From contig NC_062975.1 of NCBI RefSeq assembly GCF_023078275.1, positions 19,267,641-19,331,640 of the forward strand: a stretch of 64,000 bases of DNA. The letters are read 5' to 3'. Each line of letters starts with the position of its first letter. Position 1 is the first letter of the stretch. The notes beneath the pieces were generated by a model that saw only the letters and a list, made by a program, of their open reading frames with translations, searched no databases and was not told the origin of the DNA. A program made the position numbers and the translations under genes. Below are positions 30,101-39,619 of this stretch, one piece after another. This stretch comes from Leguminivora glycinivorella (taxonomy: Eukaryota; Arthropoda; Insecta; Lepidoptera; Tortricidae).

Positions 30101-33100
30101 TTGTGTTTCACTCGATGGCAAAGTTTGTTTAACCTACGTGCCTTGAAACCCTCACAACGCTCAAGATTCCACTTTTAGAACCACTCGCTACGCTTGCGGT
30201 TCAATATTGGAATCTTTCGCTTGCTCGTGTATTGGCACGTACGGTTTAATACAATAATGGGCAAAACAATCTTGATACTTCCTATGGAATTTTGATAACA
30301 ACCACAATCTACTATCTCGATATAAACTTTTTGTACGAAAATACTAGAATATAGCGCAAAATAATATTAATTATGTTAAAATTTATTTAAAAATTTAAAG
30401 TAATAATTATAAACTATGATTATATTTAAGTAGATCCCATCCCAAATATTTGCTTTTGTTATATGATAAGTATTAGAGTATAGTACATTACGATACAAGT
30501 GCGTAAAAAAGGAAGTTCGAAACGAGTGGCGATAAATTAAAACACGACCGAAGGGAGTGTTTTAAATCGACACGAGTTACGAATTTCCTTTTTGCACGCG
30601 TATCGTACGACGTTTTTCAGTACAGATGACCCTCCGAAGTTTCGACCTGGCATATAATGAACCACTTCTCACACTAGTGCGTAAAAAAAACACCATCTGT
30701 ACTGAAGTAGTACATTACGATACAAGTGCGTAAAAAGGAAGTTCGAAACGAGTGGCGATAAATTAAAACACGACCGAAGGGAGTGTTTTAAATCGACACG
30801 AGTTACGAATTTCCTTTTTGCACGTGCATCGTACGACGTTTTTCAGTACAGATGAGCCTCCGAAGTTTCGACCTGTTATATAATGAACCACTTCTCGTAC
30901 TAGTGCGTAAAAAAAACACCATCTGTACTGAAAAAGTATATATTAATATGATGATAAAATATGTCAAATACAATTCTAATTACTTCAAGGTGGTACTCAG
31001 GGTCTGATGATGGAGCCAGATGGTGGTCACCAGGTACTAATGAACCATGTGACTAAACGACTTCGTGTTTATGCTCGTTGGGTTCGTCTCAACAAGACCT
31101 TTGATAAAAGGTGGTACTTAGGGTCTGATGATGGAGCCAGATGGTGGTCACCAATACCAATGAACCATATGACTAACCACTTCGTGTTTTTTTATGTTAT
31201 TCACATATGCGAGTTGATTTTTTGGTGACCACCATCTGGCTCCATTATCAGACCCTGAGTACTACCTCTTGTCAAAGATCTTATTGAGACGATCCCATTG
31301 AGCCTATACATGAAGTGGTTTAGTCATATGGTTCATTGGTATTGGTGACCACCATCTGGCTCCATCATCAGACCCTGAGTACCACCTCCTGTCAAAGGTA
31401 TTGTTGAGACGAACCCAATGACCCCAAACACGAAGTGGTATAGTCATATGGTTCATTGGTACTGGTGACCACCATCTGGCTCCATCATCAGACCCTGAGT
31501 ACCACCTCTTGTCAAAGGTCTTGTTGAGACGAACCCAACGAGCACACGAGGTGGTTTACTTACATGGTTCACTGGTACTGGTGACCACCATCTGTCTCCA
31601 TCATCAGACCCTGAGTACCACCTCTTGTCAAAGGTCTTGTTGAGACAAGTCCAACGAGCCTACACACGAAGTGGCTCAGTTCCATGGTTCATTGGTACTG
31701 GTGACTACCATCTGTCTCCATCATCAGACCCTGAGTACCACCTCTTGTCAAAGATCTTATTGAGACGATTCCAATGAGCCTAAACACGAATTGGTTTAGT
31801 TCCATGGTTCATCGGTACTGGTGACCACCATCTGGCTCCATTATCAGACCCTGAGTACCACCTCTTGTCAAAGATCTTATTGAGACGATCCCATTGAGCC
31901 TATACACGAAGTGGTTTAGTCATATGGTTCATTGGTACTGGTGACCACCATCTGGCTCCATCATCAGACCCTGAGTACCACCTCCTGTCCAAGGTATTGT
32001 TGAGACGAACCCAATGACCCCAAACACGAAGTGGTTTAGTCATATGGTTCATTGGTACTGGTGACCACCATCTGGCTCCATCATCAGACCCTGAGTACCA
32101 CCTCTTGTCAAAGGTCTTGTTGAGACGAACCCAACGAGCCTAAACACGAGGTGGTTTACTTACATGGTTCACTGGTACTGGTGACCACCTTCTGGCTCCA
32201 TCATCAGATCCCGAGTACCATCTTGATGTGTCTTATCATCAACCGTATTGTAATTTTCACATATTTATCATCATAACGTTGTAATATACTTTAACATTCA
32301 AACATAATAAAATATTACAAAAGCAAATATTTACGGATCTAGGATCAAATTCGTTGGTCGCTGTTTACACACACACAATGCGAGGATAGCCCGTGTATAA
32401 ACAAGGTGTCCGACTAACACAACGATAAATATTCTCGATGTTCGCGATGAAAACTCGGAGAGCGAAGCGACATACGTCTGACCTCCACGAGCTCCGACGC
32501 GGCACTGAAATCGCAGGCGTCCGTCGCCGGTAAAATAGCGACAAGAAGGCTAGTTTTCAAAAAATTGGCAAAAAATCATTATAAAATATTATAACGACAA
32601 CTGGATAACAGAAATTTAAGCAGATTGTGCAGATTATTTATATACTAAAATAACTTCGATAACATGTAGATTTTCGGAGAAATGATCACTTGTTTCGATG
32701 TATTTTCAAGACAAAATTGAGTTCGTTTTACTCTCAATTTCTCAATTTCAAAGGATTAAATGATAAATATTGTTTAATGGGCCTAAAGTACAAGATATTA
32801 GGAACATAAATTTACCGCATTTATGAGAGTGAGCTTATCAAATTGTACATAATAAGAGCTCCGAAATCAGTGCTTCACGCGGTTTTTCCTAAACGAGCAT
32901 CAGAAAAAAAATCATTACCAATTGAATAAGCTTTTTCTTTCATATGTTTTTTGTTTAACCTACGGTTAATAACATGTTCTAACTAGAACAAGTACTTTTA
33001 CTGTCTTTTAGTATGGGTAAAGTGTACAATTTCATCGTTGAATATTGCGAATTTTACAATATATCGCCATTTTTTGTCATAGCGCTCTTAACAACCACTT

Positions 33101-36100
33101 TTCCCCCTTGTAAAACAACTATTTCACCACACCAACTGGTTCCATTTGTGGAACGTTGTCTGAGTCCACATTTAAAACCTTGAGTGTACCATAGACCTAC
33201 TCCTTTATTTTTATTTTTATTTGCCAGTATCACAATTCCCTTGCCAGACGCTATTTATTTTACTGTCTCTGTTATGACAAGATTTCTCAACTATTTATTT
33301 GCATAAACACACTTGTTTCAATAAATAAATGTTTCAATTAAAAGAAAATGCAAGTAAAGAGTTTAATGCTTGTAACACTGTATTCATTTCAGATGTAATT
33401 ATCTAGATAATACTTATACACTATCTATCTGAATGTGACTGATTCAGTAAAATCTAAACTTTTACCTGACAAAAAAATATTGAACACGCCGTACTTATGT
33501 TCATAATATTAAAATCATATTTTTCAGATATTTTTTTGCGTAAATGTGTAGATGTAATTGAACACGACTAACTGTTCTTATTCTATTAGTAATAGCAAAA
33601 ACTTTTGTTATGTGGAGTTTAAGAATGATGACGATCAAGTGATGCTCAAGTTAGCATACTCGATACACATCGTTGAATTGACCTTACTCCCAAAACGCAT
33701 TGGAATTCAATTCAATTTGAAAAACTTTGTACTTGATCTCACTGAGATCTCAGTGGCTTATTTTTCTAAGAACAATGTGTTTACAGGTTACCCACCAATA
33801 TGTCCAAAAGGCGAAGAGTACTACAACTGCACAGGCGGCTGCATACCGAGAAAATGCTCCGAGCTCGGGTTCCCCTTGGACTGCAGCAAGTGCACGCCGG
33901 GATGCGTTTGTAAAGATGGCCTTGTTCGGGCTGATAATGGCAGCTGCATCCCGGTTAATAAGTGTCCATGTAAGTGTGTTTAAATAAAAATAGAAATGTG
34001 CAATTACCGTTAAGTTTGTACATTTGGATCACGACTCCGATTTGGATAAAAATTGGTAGGCTGATAGTCCATGATGCTGAGCAAGATCCACTAGGTTTCC
34101 CAAAATGTCCTATGTAGTTTGTATGAAACCTTCCTTTTTTGTTACCAGATTTCTATACATTTTCGGTAACAAAAAAGGAAAGTTTCATACAATCAACCTA
34201 GGACATTTTGGGAAACCTAGTGGATCTTGCTCAGCATCATAGACTCCATCAGCCTACCAATTTTTATCCAAATCGGAGACGTGATCCAAATGTACAAACT
34301 AAACGGGAATTGCTGAAATAATCCATGACCAAGGAACTAATAAATTCCCTTGCACTCCTTACTAGGGATTTGACCCGGACTTCTCAGATATGGTCAAAAG
34401 ACCAACATAATATTGTCAGATACAGGGAAGTTATGCTAAAACAGTGGCTAGACGTCTGATACTTCACTTTTTCATAGGAAACATCACGCGATCACTGACT
34501 ATCCGTCAAATAAAACGATGTTTCTAGCCTTAATCATAATTTTTTAAGCATGTGGAAAAATTATAGCTACTAGTAGATGTTACGTTGACATGTATTGCCA
34601 GCTATTTTTATGGTTAACCCAAGATGACGGCTGAGAAACATGTTTATTAGGGCCAATTGCATCAACACACAGTTAACAGACACATCATATTCGTCACGCA
34701 GCAGAATTCTATAAATTCCCATACGAAGACGAAACTAGTGTTGACTGTTGAGTTACTTTAGTGCCTATGCATTAAAACGTGCTAGAGTGGAGACCACGGA
34801 CTAGCAAGCGCAGCGTAGGACGTCCACCCACAAGACGGACGTCTGTCCAACGGACCTTATAAAGGTCGCTGAAAGACGTTAAAAGATGCAGGTCGCTTCC
34901 AACCGGTATATATGGAGGCCTATGTTAAGCAGTGGACGTCCTAGGGCTGATATGATGATGATACATTACCTCTGATTTACAGCATGTGGTGGCGATAAAA
35001 ATGCCCAACAAGGATGCGGCAGTAACTGCAACAAGATGTGTGCCGACATCGGCAAGCCACCGAAGCGTTGCCCGCTGGGGTGTATTTTCAACGGCTGCAC
35101 CTGCAGGCCATGCTATTACTACGACCCTAATGAAAAGAAATGCGTGAAACCGGAGGACTGCAGTAAGTATGAATTGAAATTGTTTATGTTTATTTTATTT
35201 TTTCACGTTTCCATATAAATAATATCAGAACCTAAGAGTTTTAAATGATTCACGGTTAGTTCATTAGACTTATATTGACAAAGAGATAATCACGGTCTAT
35301 ATCCAGGTCAATATAAGTCTAATATCAGAACCAGCTACATACCAAGTATTTTTTTAAACCACAGATTATATAAGCCATACTTTTTTTTAAATTCAGTTAT
35401 GTTTTTATTGTTAGTTTAATTGGATAAATGTTTTCCATAGAGGATTGTTATCATCATAATTTATTTATTTTTTAAATTAGTTGAGTCCCTGCAAGTAATC
35501 CCAAGTTGGTGTCATACAACAAAATAATGCTGTAAGCTCTTTCAAAGGAGCCATGTCTCATCAGTGTACAATTGTACATCTAGGAAGATGCGAGGATTCT
35601 AATATTAATAGTTAATTTCTTCTAGTCTATAAAAGCGTAACATATGTAAGTAAGTATTTTTATTTTTCTTTAGCGCCAACCTGTTCAGCAAACGAAGAGT
35701 ATTCTACTTGTATCCAAAGCGGCTGTACTGCCAAAAACTGCAGCCAGCTCGGGAAACCGGTGCCCTGTATCAAAATAGACCCGAAGTACTGTATCAAGGG
35801 GTGCGTCTGCAAAAAGGGGATGTTGAGAAACTCGAAAGGAATTTGTGTGCCTGAAAACCAATGCGACAGTAAGATTTTTGTCTTTGGAATATCTCATTGT
35901 AGTACCTTTTTCATTCTCCTTTTTTTTCTGACCTACGCTTAGACCTCGAAGAACTTCTTTTAACCTCTAACAAAACTTTTGACCGCAAACAAAACAAAAC
36001 AATGAATGAACAATATTGGTCCAGCCGTTGCATTATTTCCATACAGTTGGCCCGACGCTACGCTCACGCTACGTGAGCTACACGCTAAGTAAGAGGGGGC

Positions 36101-39100
36101 CCTAAATGTAGTCCTAATTCCTCCATACTATTTGAGACTATACGGTTGACGACGTCCTCTTTTCATGTCCACAGACTACCCACCAAAATGTCCCAAAGGC
36201 GAAGAGTACAACAACTGCACAGGGGGCTGTACGCTGAGGAAATGTTCCGAGTTAGGTTTCCCGTTGGACTGTGACAAGTGCACGCCGGGATGCGTCTGTA
36301 AAGATGGTCTTGTACGTGCTAGTAATGGCAGTTGCATCCCTGCTAATGAGTGCCCATGTAAGTTTCAAGACGAAGTTTAGATATCTAAAATCGTGCATTT
36401 AAGGTTGTCATCGAGCAAGCCGACTTCTGACCAAAAGGATGCCTTCTTTTGGAGGTTCCAGGGAAACTGCCGTATCGGACACAAGATCACACGATTAAGG
36501 AATCCCACGTCATTTCGTCGCTAAAATATTTAATGTTCATTTTAAGCTTATAAATGTTTGCCTATGCCTATGGTTTATGACGGAATGGGCCTAGTTAACC
36601 TTATCAAAAATTAAATTTTTGATAGAAAAAAGGAACATTTTTATGTTACAGCATGTGGTGGCGATAAAAACGCCCAACAAGGTTGTGGCAACTGCAACAA
36701 GCTATGTTCAGACGTCGGCAAGCCGCCGAGACCTTGCCCGAAAAGATTGTGCGTGTTCAATGGCTGCACTTGTAAGCCTGGTTATTATTACGATCCTGAC
36801 AAAAAGAAGTGCGTCAAACCGGAGCATTGTCCTGGTAATTATAATGTTCTTAGTAATTTTATCTTATACCACGTTTGACAAAGTCCTTTTTCTCTTCATA
36901 ATCATATCTGTTCATGTCCACAGACAACCCACCAGAATGTCCCAAAGGCGAAGAGTACAACAACTGCACAGGGGGCTGTACGCTGAGAAATGCTCCGAGT
37001 TAGGTTTCCCGTTGGACTGTGACAAGTGCACGCCAGGATGCGTCTGTAAAGATGGTCTTGTACGTGCTAGTAATGGCAGTTGCATCCCTGCAAATGAGTG
37101 CCCATGTAAGTTTCAAGAAGAAGTTTAGATATCTTAAATCATGCATTTAAGGTTGTCATCGAGCAAACCGACTTCTGACCAAATGGATGCCTTCTTTTGG
37201 AGGTTCCAGGGAAACTGCCGCATAGGACACAAGATCAGACGATTAAGGGGCCCACGTCGTTACGTCGCCAAAATAGTGTTGTTACTTAGCTTCTTAAGTT
37301 TATAAATAAACATTAAATAAATGTCATATACAAAGAAAAAGTGACCAAGGCCTCCAAGTGTTCCGAGCTGTTTAATGTTTATAGTATAATAGTAGTGTTA
37401 CTACTTAAAAATACAAATTAAAATATTTTCAAATGAGAATAATTTAATTTGTTCTAAGATTTCCACGGCAGCGCCATCTCTCTTCGCTAGCTCGTAAATG
37501 TTTGGATGGGTCTCATGTCAGGAAAGGCCAAAATTACCTTATCAAAAATTAAATTTTTATGAAGAAAAAAGGAACATTTTTATGTTACAGCATGCGGTGG
37601 CGATAAGAACGCTCAACAAGGTTGTGGCAACTGCAACAAGATGTGTTCTGACATAGGCAAGCCGCCGGGACCGTGTCCTCTAAGGCCATGCAGAATCAAC
37701 GACTGCACTTGCAAGCCTGGCTTTTATTACGACCCTGATAAAAAGAAGTGCGTCAAACCGGAGCATTGTACTGGTAATTTATATTGTTTTCAGTCATAAA
37801 AAATAATAATAATACAAACAACACTATTATCAAATTGACCTATAGACAAGATTTATTGATATTGAAAAACATATTATGTTGACATTGTGACGTTCGACAC
37901 GTGTTTGTCTTGATTCGATGTGAATGTGAATATATATTGATATTGTACTACTTGTACTAAGCCCTCAGCCACAGTCCCCAACACAGTACTAGTAATTAAG
38001 TTGTATTGAACTAGCCAGATTGAACAAATGCTAGTTATTATTGTTTATTCAGCAGTTACTTACTATCTTGTATATTGACAAAAGACACAATTGACAAATT
38101 CTTTAGATGACTTATAATTAACCCCCGTAGCAAAAACGACGGGGTGTTGGTGTTATAATTTTGACGTGTCTGTTTGTCTGTCTGTATGTCTGTCTATGGC
38201 ATCGTATCTCCCGAACTGATGAACCAAATTAGATTTAGTTTTTTTTTAAAGGTGAATTCCTCGGGCGTGTTCTTAATCATAATTGATGGCAATGGGTTCA
38301 CTACTATGTCTAGGTTTTTTTTTCAACATTTTAATTTTGTGGTCAATCTAATGAAAATTTTTATTCAATTTGCAGTAAAATGCGGTCCAAATGAGGTGTT
38401 CAGCAACTGCCCTAACCCCTGTCCTCCTCGGAAGTGTAATCTCAAAGACGCGGTGTTCAAATGCAAGGCGCCACCAAAACCTGGAGACCCAGAGTGCAAG
38501 CCAGGGTGCACGTGCGAAAACAACTATTACAGGAACGCGACGGGTTCGTGTGTGCTCAAGAAGAACTGCGAAAAACGTAAGGTTGCTTTGATTTTTAGCC
38601 AAATGTGGTCTAAATGATTTATACAGCGACTGCCCGCTGAGGAAATGTAACCTCAAAGACACAGTGTTCAAATGCAAGACGCCCACAGCCGGGAGACCCT
38701 GGGTGCAAGCCGGGCTGCACGTGTGAGACGAACTATTACAGGAACGCGACGGGGTCCTGTGTGCTCAAGAACTGCGAAAAACGTAATGTATTTTTCTTTT
38801 TTACGAGTATTTAAATACTGACTAAATGAGTTATACAGTCACCGCCCTACCCCTGTCCTATAAAGGATCAAAATGAGTTATACAGTGACTGCCCCTACTC
38901 CTGTTCTCTTAGGAAGTGCAGCCTCAAAGACACAGTATTCAATTGCAAGGTAACCAGGAGACCCTGCTAGGAGACAGTGCAGGCCAGGGTGAAGATTGCT
39001 GCTTTGATTATTATCCAAATGCCGTCTAAGTAAATTATAGAGCGACTGCCGAAAGCCTGTACTATCAGGGACAAGGGAATTGAGACAGAATCTAGACACG

Positions 39101-39545
39101 TCTAGATAGCGCAATATATAAATACATATTTATTTTTCTGTCCTCCGACTGAAAAACGTCAAATTTCAGGCTTCCCGGCTCCATCGAACAGAAAAATAGT
39201 ACCTATAGTCACCTTGGCCTGTAAATAAGAAAGCCTCAGGTCACATGCTTATTGACATCGCCTCCGCCTCAGCCGACAATTACATGTGATCTGAGACATT
39301 TCTTATTTACTTTACCGGTAAGTAAACTACTCTTACTATTTTCAGCATTAAAATGCCCAGACAACGAACACTACGATCCGTGCCCCATGACCTGCCCCCC
39401 TCAAGAATGTGGTGTGAACCCGGCTGTGATCCTGTGTCTGCCTAACCCTGAGTACGGTGACCCTAACTGCAAACCGGGCTGCGTCTGCCGGGACGGAGAA
39501 TTGAGGAACGATGCTAGAAAATGTGTTCCTAAGGAATGTTGTTAG
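27130..39545 (+). CDS. Secreted multi-TIL-domain protein, likely serine-protease inhibitor
   Basis: TIL domains (ten cysteines, five disulfides) typically block serine proteases; multi-TIL insect proteins are often named zonadhesin-like or swm-1-like. Proposed exons: 27130-27187, 28303-28515, 28801-28866, 33787-33969, 34983-35162, 35674-35868, 36175-36357, 36652-36834, 36924-37105, 37591-37773, 38376-38576, 39346-39545. All internal junctions are phase 1, so any domain exon can be skipped or duplicated in frame. Domain order: signal peptide, TIL, linker, A, B, A', A, B, A (frameshifted), B, C, D. Without the 182-nt exon 9 the reading frame gives 614 aa. With it, translation stops soon after. 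The 1-nt loss could be real or an assembly error. The antiprotease function and its target are inferred. Confidence 0.85.
27781..27925. repeat. AT-rich palindromic element in TIL intron 1
   Basis: Nested inverted repeats: GTATCAGGCATTATAATTAT pairs with ATAATTATAATGCTTGATAC, and TTATAATAGGGAATTATAAT copies lie on the left. Confidence 0.65.
28303..28515 (+). CDS. TIL gene exon 2: first TIL domain
   Basis: AECGLNERFIAC ... KEKTC with ten cysteines in TIL spacing. Has a longer loop (PILGPDGECPGKPRC). Acceptor TCAATAG, donor GTGAGT. Confidence 0.85.
28801..28866 (+). CDS. TIL gene exon 3: short linker exon
   Basis: Sixty-six nt, phase 1-1, Thr/Ser-rich (TATSLDEKTTGERHSCGC). It has splice signals GACCAG and GTAAGT but no domain homology, so it is the least certain exon. 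Skipping it would keep frame. Confidence 0.55.
28925..29221. mobile_element. tRNA-derived SINE pair forming an inverted repeat
   Basis: On the minus strand, box A TAGCCGAGTGG and box B GGTTCGATTCC form a Ser/Leu-type tRNA-like head (about 29046-28978). The body is ...ATATGACATTTATTTAATGT. The same body occurs on the plus strand at 29167-29220. Truncated relatives lie at 37310-37380 and about 60058-60160. Confidence 0.7.
29238..29801 (-). mobile_element. RTE-type LINE 3' fragment with 13-bp target duplication
   Basis: The minus strand is open from about 29801 (QARQEKEVERRIENAWRSYW) through LPVLTYGAQTWSLTKAQ, AGHVCRMP, GRPRQRWRNELD and EAFAQQWDTTGSK, then an (ATT)n tail. This is the C-terminal region of an endonuclease/reverse transcriptase. 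AATAGTAGTGTTA flanks both sides (29225-29237, 29802-29814). Confidence 0.85.
29870..30250. repeat. Dispersed repeat, copy of 49893-50340
   Basis: TTTTGCTATTCGAAAACGGA, GTATTTTGTTCGTGTTGGTG and GAACCACTCGCTACGCT occur in the same order as in the larger element. Confidence 0.7.
30478..30943. repeat. Two tandem copies of a ~230-bp MITE-like repeat
   Basis: AGTACATTACGATACAAGTG starts copies at about 30480 and 30708. Each has TTAAAACACGACCGAAGG, GTACGACGTTTTTCAGTACA and ACACCATCTGTACTGAA. Internal inverted pairs (TAAAACAC/GTGTTTTA) give each a hairpin. Confidence 0.8.
30945..32295. mobile_element. Inverted-repeat element carrying a 120-bp satellite array
   Basis: The ends are inverted relatives (ATATGATGATAAAATATGTC at 30957; ACATATTTATCATCATAACG at 32258). 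Within are about 1.7 satellite units reversed (30988-31195) and then nine unit starts forward (31225, 31345, 31465, 31581, 31701, 31821, 31941, 32061, 32181). Unit motif: ACCATCTGGCTCCATCATCA, GACCCTGAGTACCACCTC. Confidence 0.85.
32300..33786. other. TIL intron sequence without recognised features
   Basis: 33100-33140 (ATTTCACCACACCAACTGG) is a fragment of the 49893-50925 element. Nothing coding is supported before the exon at 33787. Confidence 0.4.
33787..33969 (+). CDS. TIL gene exon 4: type A TIL domain
   Basis: CPKGEEYYNCTGGC, RKCSELGFPLDCSKC and CTPGCVCKDGLVR contain ten cysteines. Acceptor TTTACAG, donor GTAAGTG, phase 1-1, 183 nt. Confidence 0.9.
33999..34313. mobile_element. Hairpin MITE in TIL intron 4
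   Basis: Arms of about 140 bp: AGCAAGATCCACTAGGTTTC pairs with GAAACCTAGTGGATCTTGCT, and the ends CAATTACCGTTAAG/AACTAAACGGGAATTG pair with a few mismatches. Confidence 0.85.
34785..34975 (+). mobile_element. RTE-type LINE 3' end
   Basis: GGAGGCCTATGTTAAGCAGT, GGACGTCCTAGGGCTGAT and the (ATG)n tail are the 3' terminus of an endonuclease/reverse-transcriptase LINE. It ends just before the next TIL exon. Confidence 0.65.
34983..35162 (+). CDS. TIL gene exon 5: type B TIL domain with an extra Cys
   Basis: CGGDKNAQQGCGSNCNK, GKPPKRCPLGC, CTCRPCYYYDP. It has eleven cysteines: the extra one is in RPCYYYD, where the other B domains have Gly (KPGYYYD, KPGFYYD). 180 nt, phase 1-1. Confidence 0.9.
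35264..35322. repeat. 59-bp hairpin in TIL intron 5
   Basis: TTAGACTTATATTGAC is mirrored exactly as GTCAATATAAGTCTAA. Part of the dispersed repeat also found at 860-1025. Confidence 0.8.
35674..35868 (+). CDS. TIL gene exon 6: type A' TIL domain
   Basis: TCSANEEYSTC ... CSQLGKPVPC ... CIKGCVCKKGMLR ... ENQC, ten cysteines, longest A-like exon (195 nt). Diverged from the GEEYNNC type. Confidence 0.9.
36175..36357 (+). CDS. TIL gene exon 7: type A TIL domain
   Basis: CPKGEEYNNCTGGCTLRKC, ELGFPLDCDKC, VCKDGLVRASNGSC. Intact counterpart of exon 9. Confidence 0.9.
36652..36834 (+). CDS. TIL gene exon 8: type B TIL domain
   Basis: CGGDKNAQQGCGNCNKLC, PPRPCPKRLC, CTCKPGYYYDPDKKKC; ten cysteines. 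The intron that follows is only 89 bp. Confidence 0.9.
36924..37105 (+). pseudogene. TIL gene exon 9: type A domain with 1-nt frameshift
   Basis: Nearly identical to exon 7 but 182 instead of 183 nt. One G is missing in the run at about 36985-36988, so the frame leaves the domain after GGCTLR and meets TAG within a few codons. Splice sites look intact. Because flanking exons share phase, skipping it would restore the frame. It may be a dying exon or a base error in the assembly. Confidence 0.85.
37310..37475. repeat. Repeat insert in TIL intron 9, related to 28925-29880
   Basis: ATAAATGTCATATACAAAGA, AAAAGTGACCAAGGCCTCC, then ATAATAGTAGTGTTACTACT match the sequence around the LINE at 29238-29801, but without the LINE. 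Confidence 0.75.
37591..37773 (+). CDS. TIL gene exon 10: type B TIL domain
   Basis: CGGDKNAQQGCGNCNKMC, GPCPLRPCRINDC, CKPGFYYDPDKKKC. Closest to exon 8; exons 7-8 and 9-10 are a duplicated pair together with the intron between. Confidence 0.9.
38120..38342 (+). repeat. Dispersed CGACGCAAAAACG-family repeat
   Basis: CCCCCGTAGCAAAAACGACG ... TTTTAATTTTGTGG, ending about 30 bp before the acceptor of exon 11. Confidence 0.75.
38376..38576 (+). CDS. TIL gene exon 11: type C TIL domain
   Basis: KCGPNEVFSNC, PCPPRKCNLKDAVFKC, PECKPGCTC, ATGSCVLKKNCEK; ten cysteines, 201 nt, phase 1-1. Confidence 0.9.
38599..38782 (+). pseudogene. Decayed copy of TIL exon 11
   Basis: A TTTTTAG acceptor and a GTAATG donor remain and the start reads KCGLNDLYSDC, but the PNPC segment is lost and a later indel leads to a stop. 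184 nt against 201, so out of frame if spliced in. Confidence 0.75.
38820..39110 (+). pseudogene. Further degenerate copies of TIL exon 11
   Basis: TTATACAGTGACTGCCCCTA, AAGTGCAGCCTCAAAGACAC and GCAGGCCAGGGTGAAG are remnants of the same exon. Shorter pieces lie at 38825-38870 and 39010-39070. Confidence 0.6.
39346..39545 (+). CDS. TIL gene exon 12: last TIL domain and stop
   Basis: KCPDNEHYDPC, TCPPQECGVNPAVILC, NCKPGCVCRDGELR, then VPKECC and TAG. Ten domain cysteines plus one extra at the C-terminus. AATAAA at 39600. Confidence 0.9.
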
Positions 39546-39599
39546 AATTAGAGAAGTAGGTATGGAAAAAAAACGTAAAATAAAACGAAATTGTAATGA

Positions 39600-39605
39600 A
39601 ATAAA
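39600..39605 (+). terminator. Polyadenylation signal of the TIL gene
   Basis: AATAAAG 55 nt after the stop codon; an earlier AATAAAA lies near 39578. Confidence 0.7.
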
Positions 39606-39619
39606 GTTCAACATCGGTA

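Noticed and set aside
31007..31228. Open frame MMEPDGGHQ...
   Set aside because: Two satellite units in reverse orientation; not a gene.
36619..37128. 169-codon open frame overlapping TIL exons 8 and 9
   Set aside because: It runs through an intron and joins frames only because exon 9 is frameshifted; exon structure and phase argue against it.
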